Assembly (NCBI GenBank): GCA_964345695.1
Contig: CAYFSC010000001.1
Location: 1 to 52,452, forward strand
DNA length: 52,452 bases
Direction: 5' to 3'
Origin: CAYFSC01 sp964345695
GTDB taxonomy: Bacteria > Bacteroidota > Rhodothermia > Rhodothermales > Salinibacteraceae
Under the pieces are notes generated by a model. The model made no database searches. It was not told the origin of the DNA and saw only the letters and a list, made by a program, of their open reading frames with translations. Numbering within the stretch: position 1 is the stretch's first letter; every line of letters begins with the position of its first letter. Shown here piece after piece: positions 33,991-41,910 of this stretch. The position numbers and the translations under genes were made by a program.

Positions 33991-34301
33991 CTTCAACTCG
34001 GCATGCCTCGTTAGGAGTGGATGTGTGGAGGGGTGTACGTTCTTTCTCCTTCACGCCCCCTCCCTTCCTAAGAGACTGTCAAGGCTCATCCATTGGGTTC
34101 TGAAGCGATCTCTCAAGATTCCAGGGACGTCGCACCGAGTGAAGCCGGGGCACCTCCATGGGCCCGGCAGCCGACTCCAGGGATCTCTCGACGATACTCG
34201 AAATGGCGTGCTGTGGTTTGGGAATTTCGAGATCGCGCGTTCAACACGTAGAATGACGGTTGACGCTGTATTCGTGCTCTCCTTGTATACGTTTCTACGC
34301 C
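33991..34301. other. Gene-free stretch between ferritin-like gene and tetR
   Basis: No gene. GGAGGGG and CCCCTCC near 34026-34067 can form a 7-base-pair stem with a large loop, perhaps a weak terminator of the ferritin-like gene. An 8-base inverted repeat CTCGAAAT/ATTTCGAG (34197-34204, 34224-34231) may be chance. A possible promoter is listed separately. Confidence 0.5.
34260..34289 (+). promoter_or_regulatory. Possible promoter of the TetR gene
   Basis: TTGACG (34260-34265) and TGTATA (34284-34289) are 18 bases apart. Transcription would begin only about 7 bases before the ATG at 34302, giving a nearly leaderless mRNA. The -10 box is imperfect. Confidence 0.35.
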
Positions 34302-34877
34302 ATGGCCACGCCGAAACGCGACGCCATTTGTGAGGCGGCACTCGAGTTATTTGCCGAGCAAGGCGTTGAGGCCACCACCACCCGCGAAATCGCCGAGCGG
34401 GCCGGTGCCGCTGAAGGGACGCTGTACCGTCACTTCCAGAGCAAAGACGACCTGGTGCGCTGGCTGTTCGAAACGAGCGCCGAGCAGTTTCGCGACACGC
34501 TCATCGCCACCGCCCGCGGCACCACGGCCCCCCGCGATCGGCTCCGCGCGCTGGTTCGCGGCGTCTTCGCCTTTGCCGACGAGCATCCTTCTGCCTTCGC
34601 GTACCTGCTCTCGATGCATCACACAGGCATTCTGAAGCAGGATCACGAGGCGCATCCGCCGCCGCTGCAGGTGGTTGCAAAGACCCTCGCAGATGGCATC
34701 GAGGCTGGGGCGTTTCGCGAGCTTCCCCCCGTTCTGGCCACCGGGTGGATCATCGCGATGGCCCAGCGCGCCGTTGTCTTCTTGCAGTCTGACCTCGTGG
34801 AAATGAGCCGGAAGGACGTGATCCGACAAACCGTCGACGCGGCCCTTCGCATCGTCGACGCGGAGTGCGAATTGTAG
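34302..34877 (+). CDS. TetR/AcrR-family transcriptional regulator
   Basis: 191 residues from ATG 34302 (MATPKRDAICEAALELFAEQ). The N-terminal helix-turn-helix is canonical: GVEATTTREIAERAGAAEGT followed by LYRHFQSKDDLVRWLFE. The C-terminal ligand-binding part (about 60-191) is helical and unassigned; HHTGILKQDHEAHPPPLQV is His-rich, which might hint at a metal or heme ligand but proves nothing. It lies downstream of the ferritin-like gene in the same direction; the palindrome at 33485-33506 is a natural target candidate. Confidence 0.92.
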   Translation: MATPKRDAICEAALELFAEQGVEATTTREIAERAGAAEGTLYRHFQSKDDLVRWLFETSAEQFRDTLIATARGTTAPRDRLRALVRGVFAFADEHPSAFAYLLSMHHTGILKQDHEAHPPPLQVVAKTLADGIEAGAFRELPPVLATGWIIAMAQRAVVFLQSDLVEMSRKDVIRQTVDAALRIVDAECEL

Positions 34878-34882
34878 CTCAC

Positions 34883-34907
34883 AGCGGCCCGGGGTTCCGC
34901 GGCCGTT
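34883..34907 (+). terminator. Possible terminator after tetR
   Basis: AGCGGCC (34883-34889) pairs with GGCCGTT (34901-34907) with one G-T wobble over an 11-base loop, starting 5 bases after the tetR stop codon. Only a short T-rich GGTTTG follows, so efficiency is doubtful. Confidence 0.4.
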
Positions 34908-35008
34908 GGTTTGCCAAATTGCAGTGACTCCACCCCGGAGACAGGAACAATGCACCTGCGGCTCAGGTGGCACTCGTCCTATTGCATCTCACGATCCGCC
35001 GACCGCTC

Positions 35009-36127
35009 ATGTCCATATCGCGAGAAGACATCTTGCAGGCGCTTCAGAAGGTCGAGGACCCGGAGCGCGAGAAGAGCATCGTCCGGCTCGACATGGTGAA
35101 GAACTTGACCGTTGAGGACGGCCGTGTGTCGTTTACGGTGGTCGTCAAGGAGCCGGGCACCTCGTTCGCCAATCAAGTGCAGGAAGCCTGTCGCCGCGTG
35201 ATTCACGAGGAGGTGGACCGTGATCTGGAGGTGGACGTGGAGCTTGACAACGAGATGATCTCGCTCGGCGGCGACATCCAGGTGGGCGACTCGAGTGGTG
35301 AGAAGCAGCCTCAGGGCGAGGGCGTGCAGAACACGATCGCTGTGGCTAGCGGCAAGGGCGGGGTCGGCAAAAGCACCGTGGCCGTTAACCTCGCGATGGC
35401 GCTTGCCGACCAGGGCTACAGTGTTGCCCTCGTCGACACCGACATCTACGGCCCGTCGGTTCCGAAGATGATGGGCATGGAGGGCGAGAAGCCACGTGTG
35501 AACGACGAGCGCAAAATCGTTCCGCTTGAAAAGCACGGCATCAAGGTGCTGTCGATGGGCTTCATGGTGGATCCTGAGAAGGCCGTCGTCTGGCGCGGGC
35601 CGATGGTCACGAAGGCCGTGCGTCAGTTCCTCGGCGACGTGAACTGGGGCGACATCGAGTATATGATTCTCGATCTGCCGCCCGGCACCGGCGACGTGCA
35701 GCTCACGATCGTGCAGACGATTCCGCTCACGGGTGCCGTCATCGTATCGACGCCGCAGGACATTGCCCTCGCTGACGCGCGCAAGGGCGACGCCATGTTC
35801 GACAACGTGGATGTGCCGGTCGTGGGCATCGTTGAAAATATGGCCTACTTCAGCCCGCCCGACCAGCCCGATCGCAAGTATTACCTCTTCGGGCGCGGCG
35901 GCGCGCAGGAATTGGCACGCGACCTCGACGTGCCGTTCCTCGGCGAGGTGCCCATCGAGCAGTCCGTGCGCGAGAGCGGTGACGCGGGCACGCCCATCGT
36001 ACGCTCGGACCCGGATAGCACATCGGCGCAGGCGTTCCACCGCATCGCCGATGGCGTCGTGGAGCAGGTGGCCATCCGCAACGCTGAAATGGACCCGACC
36101 CAGAAGGTCGAAATTCTTTACCGATAG
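35009..36127 (+). CDS. mrp: Mrp/NBP35-family Fe-S cluster carrier ATPase with N-terminal MIP18 domain
   Basis: 372 residues from ATG 35009 (MSISREDILQALQKVEDPER). Residues 1-90 form a MIP18/DUF59 domain; the P-loop NTPase follows with the deviant Walker A GKGGVGKST (115-123), VALVDTDIYGPSVPKMMG, and LDLPPGTGDVQLT. Mrp/ApbC proteins carry Fe-S clusters to target enzymes. The C-terminal CxxC of many family members is replaced by YFSPPDQPDRKYYLFG, as I recall for Bacteroidota members, so cluster ligation would differ. The NifU-like gene 112 bases downstream supports a Fe-S assembly unit. Confidence 0.93.
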   Translation: MSISREDILQALQKVEDPEREKSIVRLDMVKNLTVEDGRVSFTVVVKEPGTSFANQVQEACRRVIHEEVDRDLEVDVELDNEMISLGGDIQVGDSSGEKQPQGEGVQNTIAVASGKGGVGKSTVAVNLAMALADQGYSVALVDTDIYGPSVPKMMGMEGEKPRVNDERKIVPLEKHGIKVLSMGFMVDPEKAVVWRGPMVTKAVRQFLGDVNWGDIEYMILDLPPGTGDVQLTIVQTIPLTGAVIVSTPQDIALADARKGDAMFDNVDVPVVGIVENMAYFSPPDQPDRKYYLFGRGGAQELARDLDVPFLGEVPIEQSVRESGDAGTPIVRSDPDSTSAQAFHRIADGVVEQVAIRNAEMDPTQKVEILYR

Positions 36128-36239
36128 GCCGAACCCTTGGCTTCCCGATTGATCTTTTTACCGTCCCGCCCGTTTATGCAGTGGGTCGCGTTTTGAGGCG
36201 TCCCCCCAATCGCTCCTCCCAAGTTTCGCACGACGTGTC

Positions 36240-36542
36240 ATGTCCGAATCCGTGCCTTCCAACGCCCCCGGTTCCGCACCGCATCCCAGCGACGATCCGG
36301 AGCTGCGCAACGACATCGAAGAAGCGCTCGACACGATCCGCCCGTACCTGATGGCCGACGGCGGTTCGGTACGGCTCCTCAACATCACGTCGGATTACGT
36401 CGTCGAGCTGGAGCTCCTGGGCGCCTGCGGGTCGTGTCCGATGAGCACCATGACGCTCCGGGCCGGCATCGAGCAGGCGTTGAAGCGTTCCGTGCCGGAG
36501 ATCAAGCGCGTCGAGGCGGTCAACGCGACGGCCGTGACGTAA
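36240..36542 (+). CDS. NifU-like Fe-S scaffold protein (C-terminal NifU domain only)
   Basis: 100 residues from ATG 36240. It contains a NifU C-terminal domain: IRPYLMADGGSVRLLNI, then VELELLGACGSCPMSTMTLR with the CxxC that binds a labile [4Fe-4S] cluster, and IEQALKRSVPEIKRVEAV. The first 20 residues are Pro/Ser-rich and probably disordered. Single-domain NifU proteins act as scaffolds or carriers; together with Mrp upstream this looks like a two-gene Fe-S delivery unit. Confidence 0.92.
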   Translation: MSESVPSNAPGSAPHPSDDPELRNDIEEALDTIRPYLMADGGSVRLLNITSDYVVELELLGACGSCPMSTMTLRAGIEQALKRSVPEIKRVEAVNATAVT

Positions 36543-36620
36543 GCCCCACCTCGGGAGCTGTCGAGCCTTCGCTCGCGACGCGTACGCGCGACGTGTCGAC
36601 CTGCAGACTGCTTGACCCCA

Positions 36621-36685
36621 AACCGGATTCCTCCGGGTTAGAGTTCTGCTGAACGCCCTGGATGGCACTGTGCCACCGGGGCGTT
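36621..36685. terminator. Two hairpins between the convergent nifU-like and TPR genes
   Basis: AACCGGA and TCCGGGTT (36621-36639) form a stem with one bulged base. AACGCCC (36652-36658) and GGGCGTT (36679-36685) enclose a second perfect hairpin TGGCA-CTG-TGCCA. The position between convergent genes suggests a shared transcription end, but neither strand has a T-run directly after the stem. Confidence 0.45.
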
Positions 36686-36744
36686 GCTGTATGGGTGCGC
36701 GGTTGTGGCCTCCTTCCCCATTCCGACGAAGCACGGGCCCATCT

Positions 36745-38127
36745 TCACTCGTCACTGCTGTCGCGGGAGGCGGCGCGCCCGCGCTGGAAGTGGAGCGTCG
36801 CCCCCAGGTCACGAAGACGATTCTCGGCGTACGAGCGCAGCCGGTCGGCGTCCGTGGCGATCGTGTCCGACGACAGGTATTTCTCGTAGTAGCGCGCGGC
36901 GACGGTCTTGTCCCGATAGTATGTGTCGTAGAGCGTCGCCAGGTAGAAGTAGAGATCCGTTCGTTCCGGCTGCAGGCGCAGCGCCGTTTGGTAGGCGCGG
37001 ATCGCAGCCGGCTTGTGCCCGCGCTCGTCCTCGACGGTGGCCAGCTGCATGAAGGCGTCCAGCACGCGTCCCTGCGTCCCCGCGTCGATGGCCCGCTCGT
37101 AGTAGCGTGCGGCGAGCGACAGGCTGTCCATGCCCCGGTACGCGCTGCCCAGATAAAACGCTGAGGCGACGCTCGTCGTGTCGCGGCGGTAGGCGCGCCG
37201 CAAGTTCGGGATAGCCGCCGCGTACTGTTCGGCGCCGACCTGTGCAATCCCGAGGCGCTGATACATGACCGCCGCCGTATCGCCCTCCGCAATCGTGCGC
37301 TCAAAGGCGCCCGCAGCTTCCTCGTACCGCTTCTGCTTCGATGCCAGCATGCCCACCCGCCGCCACAGCCGTGCGGCGTGCGGACGCGCCTCGATGGCGG
37401 GCTGCAGAAGGGACGCCGCGTATTCGGGCGACTGCGTTATCTCCGTCAGTTGACTCAGGCGCAGGGCCACCTCCACATTCCCCGGCTGCCTCTGGTAAGC
37501 GGTTTGCAAATGATCGATGGCTGCCCTGAGACGCCCGAGGTTTGTGTTGCAGATGCCGAGCGCCGTGTGCAAGCGTCCGCTGTCAAGCCCCGCCTCGTGC
37601 AAGGCGGTGTAGTGCCGGCAGGCCGGCTCCCACTTTCGCTGCCGACGATACAGGTCCGCGAGTTCCCAACGCACGTCGTGCGCTGTAGAGTCGAGCGCCA
37701 GTGCCTGCCGGTATGCCTCCGCCGCGTCGTCGATGTCGTAAACCGCGTCATGATTTGCGCCCATGGCTTGCAGCAGCCGCAGGGACGGGGACTCGGTCTG
37801 CTCCCGAACACACACGAGCACCGACACGGCCTCCTCGTGCTTCCGCTGCGCCTGATACGCCTTGCCGACCCAGTAGCCAACCGTAGCATCGACAGAGTCG
37901 GTACAGATGCCATCCGCGAACCGGTCGATGACCGCCTCGTAGCGGGCTTCGCCGTACAGCGTGCGGGCCTCTGCCGCCGGGTCGGAAGCCGGCGACGCCG
38001 CCACGGAGAACGTCGTCTGCGCCGTATCTGGCGGAGGGGCAGGTTCCACAGAGACGGGCGGGTTGGACGTTCTGCAGGCCATCAGGACCAGCACCAGCGC
38101 GACGTAAAGACAGCACCGATACAGCAT
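36745..38127 (-). CDS. TPR-repeat lipoprotein
   Basis: 460 residues from ATG 38127 (MLYRCCLYVALVLVLMACRT). The lipobox LVLMAC predicts acylation and export. After a Pro-rich linker, about ten tetratricopeptide repeats run to the end, e.g. DIDDAAEAYRQALALDSTAH, YEEAAGAFERTIAEGDTAAV, SLAARYYERAIDAGTQGRVL and KPAAIRAYQTALRLQPERTD. Such proteins scaffold envelope complexes; a specific partner cannot be named. The divergent spacer to the NUDIX-IF2B gene is 154 bases and AT-richer than its surroundings, likely holding both promoters. Confidence 0.88.
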   Translation of the reverse strand: MLYRCCLYVALVLVLMACRTSNPPVSVEPAPPPDTAQTTFSVAASPASDPAAEARTLYGEARYEAVIDRFADGICTDSVDATVGYWVGKAYQAQRKHEEAVSVLVCVREQTESPSLRLLQAMGANHDAVYDIDDAAEAYRQALALDSTAHDVRWELADLYRRQRKWEPACRHYTALHEAGLDSGRLHTALGICNTNLGRLRAAIDHLQTAYQRQPGNVEVALRLSQLTEITQSPEYAASLLQPAIEARPHAARLWRRVGMLASKQKRYEEAAGAFERTIAEGDTAAVMYQRLGIAQVGAEQYAAAIPNLRRAYRRDTTSVASAFYLGSAYRGMDSLSLAARYYERAIDAGTQGRVLDAFMQLATVEDERGHKPAAIRAYQTALRLQPERTDLYFYLATLYDTYYRDKTVAARYYEKYLSSDTIATDADRLRSYAENRLRDLGATLHFQRGRAASRDSSDE

Positions 38128-38281
38128 CGCGGTTCTCGATGGGAAGGGAATAGCGGAAGTACGATCTGGATCGCACTTTCTACGACTCCTATCGTATTAA
38201 TCTGCGCGGAAAGATGCAACACGTGCCGATCCACCGAGGTTTTTGATCCACGATTTCTTTCTCCTCCTTCCCCCGTGCCCT

Positions 38282-39562
38282 ATGCCTGAATGGACCGAAA
38301 CGCCTGTCGTCACCGTCTTTCTCCGCAGCCGGGGCGAGGTGCTTCTTTTTCGCCGGAGCGAAGATGTGGGCTCGTATCCCGGACAGTGGGGCGCCGTCGC
38401 CGGACACGTGCAGAATGACGATTCGGATGCATCGGCGCTGAACGAGATCAAGGAAGAGACGCGGCTCTCCGAGAGCGACGTGTCGCTCGTGCGGCGGGGC
38501 GAGCCGTTTCTGGTCGAGGACGAAAGCCGCGAGACGCGGTGGATCGTGCATCCGTACCTGTTCGACACGAACACGCGGGCTGTCGAGACGAACTGGGAGA
38601 CTGCGGAAGCCGAGTGGGTGGCCCCCACCGTAATCCTTCGGCGTGACGTGGTGCCGAAGCTGTGGACCTCGTACCGCCGCGTGGCCCCCTCGACGGTCAT
38701 CATTGCCGACGACACAACGCACGGCTCGGCGACGCTTTCCATCTGGGCACTGGAGGTCCTGCGCGATCGTGCCGGCATGCTCGCCGCCACCGGTCACATC
38801 GACGCCGAGGAGACTCGTGCCCGCATCATCGACACCGCTCAACAGCTGCTCGATGCCCGTCCGTCGATGGCCGCCCTTCGCAATCGCATCCACCGGGCCA
38901 TGCACGCCAGCCTTCCAGACCTGACGGCGCCGGCGGTTGCCGTCAATGCCCACGATGCCATCGGTCGCGCCCTCCAGGCCGACGCCGACACCGCCACCCA
39001 TGCCGCCGAGATCGTGGCCGACCGGCGCGTACTGACGCTCTCCCGCTCGGGCACCGTGCTCGATGCGCTGCGCCGGGCCGATCCGGCCCCGTCGGTTGTC
39101 GTGGCCGCCTCACGTCCGGCCGGCGAAGGGGTCGGCGTGGCGGAGACGCTGGCTGGCGACGGGATCGACGTGACGCTCATCCCCGACGCCGCGCTTGCCA
39201 CGGTTATCGCCGACGAGGTCGAGGCCGTTCTCGTCGGCGCCGACACGGTGCTGCCCTCCGGAGACGTTGTCAACAAGACCGGGACGCGCGGGGCTGCCCT
39301 GGCCGCTCTGCACGCGGATGTGCCTCTCTATGTGGCCTGCTCTACGGACAAGGTCAGCCCGTCGGCCACAGTGCACACGGAGGAAGGGCCTTCGCGCCAG
39401 GTGTACGAGGGCGCGGCAGAGCTCTCTGTGCGAAACCCAACATTTGACGTGACGCCGGCCGATCTCGTCACTGGCGGTTTCGTCACCGACCGCGACGTGC
39501 TCTCCGCCGACGGCATTGCTGCCGTCGCCGAAGACCTGGCGTCGCTCGCGGACTGGATGTAG
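38282..39562 (+). CDS. NUDIX domain fused to an IF2B-like (eIF2B/MtnA/R15P isomerase family) domain
   Basis: 426 residues from ATG 38282 (MPEWTETPVVTVFLRSRGEV). Residues 1-135 are a NUDIX hydrolase domain with GQWGAVAGHV and box GHVQNDDSDASALNEIKEE; the catalytic EE pair is present but the usual Arg is Asn, the usual Gly is Arg, and the box is one residue short. Residues 145-426 are IF2B-like: LTLSRSGTVLDALRRADPAP, VVVAASRPAGEGVG, DAALATVIADEVEAVLVGAD and VLPSGDVVNKTGTRGAALAA, matching the ribose-1,5-bisphosphate/methylthioribose-phosphate isomerase family including the GADxV and NKxGT motifs. I know this fusion mainly from haloarchaea; transfer is plausible. Role probably in nucleoside or sugar-phosphate metabolism. 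Confidence 0.88.
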   Translation: MPEWTETPVVTVFLRSRGEVLLFRRSEDVGSYPGQWGAVAGHVQNDDSDASALNEIKEETRLSESDVSLVRRGEPFLVEDESRETRWIVHPYLFDTNTRAVETNWETAEAEWVAPTVILRRDVVPKLWTSYRRVAPSTVIIADDTTHGSATLSIWALEVLRDRAGMLAATGHIDAEETRARIIDTAQQLLDARPSMAALRNRIHRAMHASLPDLTAPAVAVNAHDAIGRALQADADTATHAAEIVADRRVLTLSRSGTVLDALRRADPAPSVVVAASRPAGEGVGVAETLAGDGIDVTLIPDAALATVIADEVEAVLVGADTVLPSGDVVNKTGTRGAALAALHADVPLYVACSTDKVSPSATVHTEEGPSRQVYEGAAELSVRNPTFDVTPADLVTGGFVTDRDVLSADGIAAVAEDLASLADWM

Positions 39563-39585
39563 CCTGGATTCACCACGGGTCGTGA

Positions 39586-39605
39586 ACGGGTTGGCCGGAA
39601 CCCGT
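39586..39605. terminator. Hairpin between convergent NUDIX-IF2B and DUF302 genes
   Basis: ACGGGTT (39586-39592) and AACCCGT (39599-39605) form a perfect 7-base-pair stem with a 6-base loop, 24 bases after the NUDIX-IF2B stop codon. There is no T-tract on either strand. Confidence 0.4.
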
Positions 39606-39638
39606 GCGCGGCCGACTCGGTCCGTCAGATGCGGATGG

Positions 39639-40178
39639 CTACTCAGCGGCCGTGGCGACGTCGGCGAAGTTTCCCAGGGCCGTGCTGGCGGTACGGACCG
39701 CCTCCTCACACTCGCTGCCCAGGTTGTGCCGCTGCGCGACGGCGGCGGGATCCGCATAGGTAAGGCGCACGGTTCCGTCGGCGGTCTGCCAGGCGAGCAT
39801 CTTCATAGGGAGGGCGATGCCCATCGTCTGACTGCACTGCATCAAGGGCGTGCCCACTTTGGGATTGCCGAAGATGACGAGAGTCGTCGGGCGGAGCTCC
39901 ATGTCGACCCCGGCGGCGCCTTCAGCATGGTCGATGGTATTGAACACGGTGATGCCCTTGGCATCGAGCGCATCGGTAAGGCGTTGCACCGTCGTCGGCA
40001 CGTCGTGGGCACTTTCCACGTGGACGAGGCCAGCCGACGCGGCCTGGGCGGTGCGGGTCGGGGCGGACTCGTCCTCGACATCCGTGCCGTTGGTTTCTCC
40101 CGAGGAGCAGGCGACGCCTGCCATCAGGAGTGGCGTGAGACAAAGAACGGCGAAGAGAGAAGTCGTTCGGAGAGGCAT
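39639..40178 (-). CDS. DUF302 domain lipoprotein
   Basis: 179 residues from ATG 40178 (MPLRTTSLFAVLCLTPLLMA). The signal ends in GVACSSG, a lipobox-like cleavage site. The mature part contains a DUF302 domain: HDVPTTVQRLTDALDAKGIT, VFNTIDHAEGAAGVDMELRP, TTLVIFGNPKVGTPLMQCSQ and ALPMKMLAWQTADGTVRLTY. DUF302 proteins are widespread periplasmic proteins with no settled function. It lies 135 bases after the M20 peptidase gene in the same direction. Confidence 0.88.
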   Translation of the reverse strand: MPLRTTSLFAVLCLTPLLMAGVACSSGETNGTDVEDESAPTRTAQAASAGLVHVESAHDVPTTVQRLTDALDAKGITVFNTIDHAEGAAGVDMELRPTTLVIFGNPKVGTPLMQCSQTMGIALPMKMLAWQTADGTVRLTYADPAAVAQRHNLGSECEEAVRTASTALGNFADVATAAE

Positions 40179-40313
40179 CGGTCGGGGCCGGTTAATGAGC
40201 AGCGTTGATTTACGTCGTCCCCTGTTCAAGACGGCGACGTCCGCGTTACATCTCTGCGCGTTGCGTTTCTGCACGGGCCTCGTCCCTGAAACGGCACGGG
40301 GGTGGGGAACAGC

Positions 40314-41504
40314 TCACACGTCGCCATCCCGTTCGGGCGGTGCGAGGAGGAGCATCGCCAGCAGGGCGCACCGCTCAAGCGTGCGAGGCACGTTGATGTG
40401 TTCGTGCTCGGCGTGAGCCCCGTCGCCCACGGCACCGAGCCCGTCGAGAGTCGCGGCGTAGGGACTGGTGTAATTGCCGTCCGAGGCGCCACCAGCGCGT
40501 CCCTCTTCCAGGTCCAGGCCGAGCGCATGGCCGTAACAGCGGGCGTACGCCCAGAGGCGCCGGTTGCGTGGCGTGCGCTCCAGCGGCGGACGCTCGATCC
40601 CTCCCGAGACGTGCAGCTCGACGTTCGAGGCATCAGCCTCCACGGCACGGATGGTCGCGTCGAGCCCCTTGGCGTCCTCCAGCGAACGCACGCGCACATC
40701 GGCGGTGAGCGATCCGTGTTTCTCATCGTGGCCGTGGCCGGCGTCGATGGTGCCGACATTGACCGACACCCCACGCTCTGGGTCGTTGAGCCGGTGCAGT
40801 TTCTGCACGAGGCGTGACAACTCCAGGGTCGCGACGTCCTCGTCAGCATTTCCGACGGCTCGCACCTCAATGGTCAACTCGCCCGAGCTCTTGCGTGCCG
40901 TCTTGATCTTTCCTTCGACCCCGAGGGCGGGCTCCATCACGTACACCCGCTGTGCTGCTTGCGCGAGCCACTCGATATACTTCCGCGAGTCGTGGCTCCC
41001 GATTTCTTCGTCGCTCGTTACGAGCACCATGGGCGTAAGGGGCGGCATGTAGCCGAGCGCGTGCAGGGCGCGCAGGGCGAACAGGATAGACGCCAGGCCG
41101 GCCTTCATGTCGAAGGTGCCGGGTCCACGGAGCGTGTCGCCGTCGCGAACGACGGGCATGCGCTCCAGGGTGCCGTGGGACCACACCGTGTCGCTGTGCC
41201 CGAGCAGAAGCTGGGCGGGGCGATGCCGCTCACGATCGGCCGGGCGTGTATAGAGGCAGCCTCCGGTGGTTGCGCCAGGCACATGCAAGACCGTATGCCC
41301 CAGGTCCTTGAATCCGCGGGCCAGAGTCCGCTGCAGGGAGGCCTGCGCATTGGGGTCGGTGGACGGGGTCTCCATCCGAGCGAGTCGGCTCACGAAGTCG
41401 ACGTACGCGTCGGCGTGCCGCTGCATGTACGCCAGAACGGCGGACGGATCGGCAGGAACGCCTCTCGGCGCATCCGTCTCAATCTCGGGCACTGGAGATT
41501 CCAT
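40314..41504 (-). CDS. M20-family metallopeptidase (carboxypeptidase G2-like) with altered dimerization segment
   Basis: 396 residues from ATG 41504 (MESPVPEIETDAPRGVPADP). All zinc ligands are present: LLLGHSDTVW (His), GTFDMKAGLA (bridging Asp), LVTSDEEIGS (Glu pair), VYVMEPALG (Glu), and GDGAHAEHEHIN (C-terminal His). The dimerization domain, where the family normally reads GxxSHAGxxPExGxNA, instead reads VRAVGNADEDVATLELSRLV; the conserved His that completes the active site of the partner subunit is missing and about five residues are lost. The enzyme may thus be altered or use another residue. No signal peptide, so cytosolic. Confidence 0.85.
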   Translation of the reverse strand: MESPVPEIETDAPRGVPADPSAVLAYMQRHADAYVDFVSRLARMETPSTDPNAQASLQRTLARGFKDLGHTVLHVPGATTGGCLYTRPADRERHRPAQLLLGHSDTVWSHGTLERMPVVRDGDTLRGPGTFDMKAGLASILFALRALHALGYMPPLTPMVLVTSDEEIGSHDSRKYIEWLAQAAQRVYVMEPALGVEGKIKTARKSSGELTIEVRAVGNADEDVATLELSRLVQKLHRLNDPERGVSVNVGTIDAGHGHDEKHGSLTADVRVRSLEDAKGLDATIRAVEADASNVELHVSGGIERPPLERTPRNRRLWAYARCYGHALGLDLEEGRAGGASDGNYTSPYAATLDGLGAVGDGAHAEHEHINVPRTLERCALLAMLLLAPPERDGDV

Positions 41505-41616
41505 ACGTCGGCATCGGGTGACTGCGAAAGCGTTGTGCGCGTGATGCAACGCGCCGCCCCAAGCCAACGGTTCCATACTGTCCCCGATCGACAGGCCGCT
41601 GCGCCTCCAAGGTCAG

Positions 41617-41910
41617 CTATTCTCGCGGACGCTCCACGAGGCGCTCAATGTCGAAGTGCGATTCCAACTCCAGCACCTCCAGGACTTCGTAGAAGATGGA
41701 GGGCGGCTCCAGAAGCGTGACGTCCAGCCCTCTCTGCTCCAGTTTATGGAGGGCCATCACGGCCTCTGTGTCGACGATGCGAGCACGCCTGAGGTCGACG
41801 CGGACCCGCGAGGCGTCTTCCACGTGGTGCATCAGGTGCCGCACTGTCATCAGGTTGAAGTCGCGCTGGCACCGTACGGTGAGAGTGCTTCCGTGTCTTT
41901 CGAGCTCCAT
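41617..41910 (-). CDS. STAS-domain protein (anti-sigma-factor-antagonist-like)
   Basis: 97 residues from ATG 41910 (MELERHGSTLTVRCQRDFNL). It fits a single STAS domain: strand, helix, then VRVDLRRARIVDTEAVMALH, corresponding to the DLSGVxFIDSSGLxxL of SpoIIAA. The phosphorylated Ser is replaced: the segment reads IVDTEAV, with Thr in the first of the two Ser positions, so phosphorylation on Thr is possible but untested. Its start overlaps the 3' end of the HATPase-GNAT gene by 61 bases in another frame, indicating translational coupling and a shared partner-switch function. Confidence 0.8.
   Translation of the reverse strand: MELERHGSTLTVRCQRDFNLMTVRHLMHHVEDASRVRVDLRRARIVDTEAVMALHKLEQRGLDVTLLEPPSIFYEVLEVLELESHFDIERLVERPRE

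Noticed and set aside
34197..34231. Inverted repeat CTCGAAAT/ATTTCGAG as a TetR autoregulation site
   Set aside because: Arms of 8 bases with a 19-base spacer are near chance level and do not match the palindrome before the ferritin-like gene.
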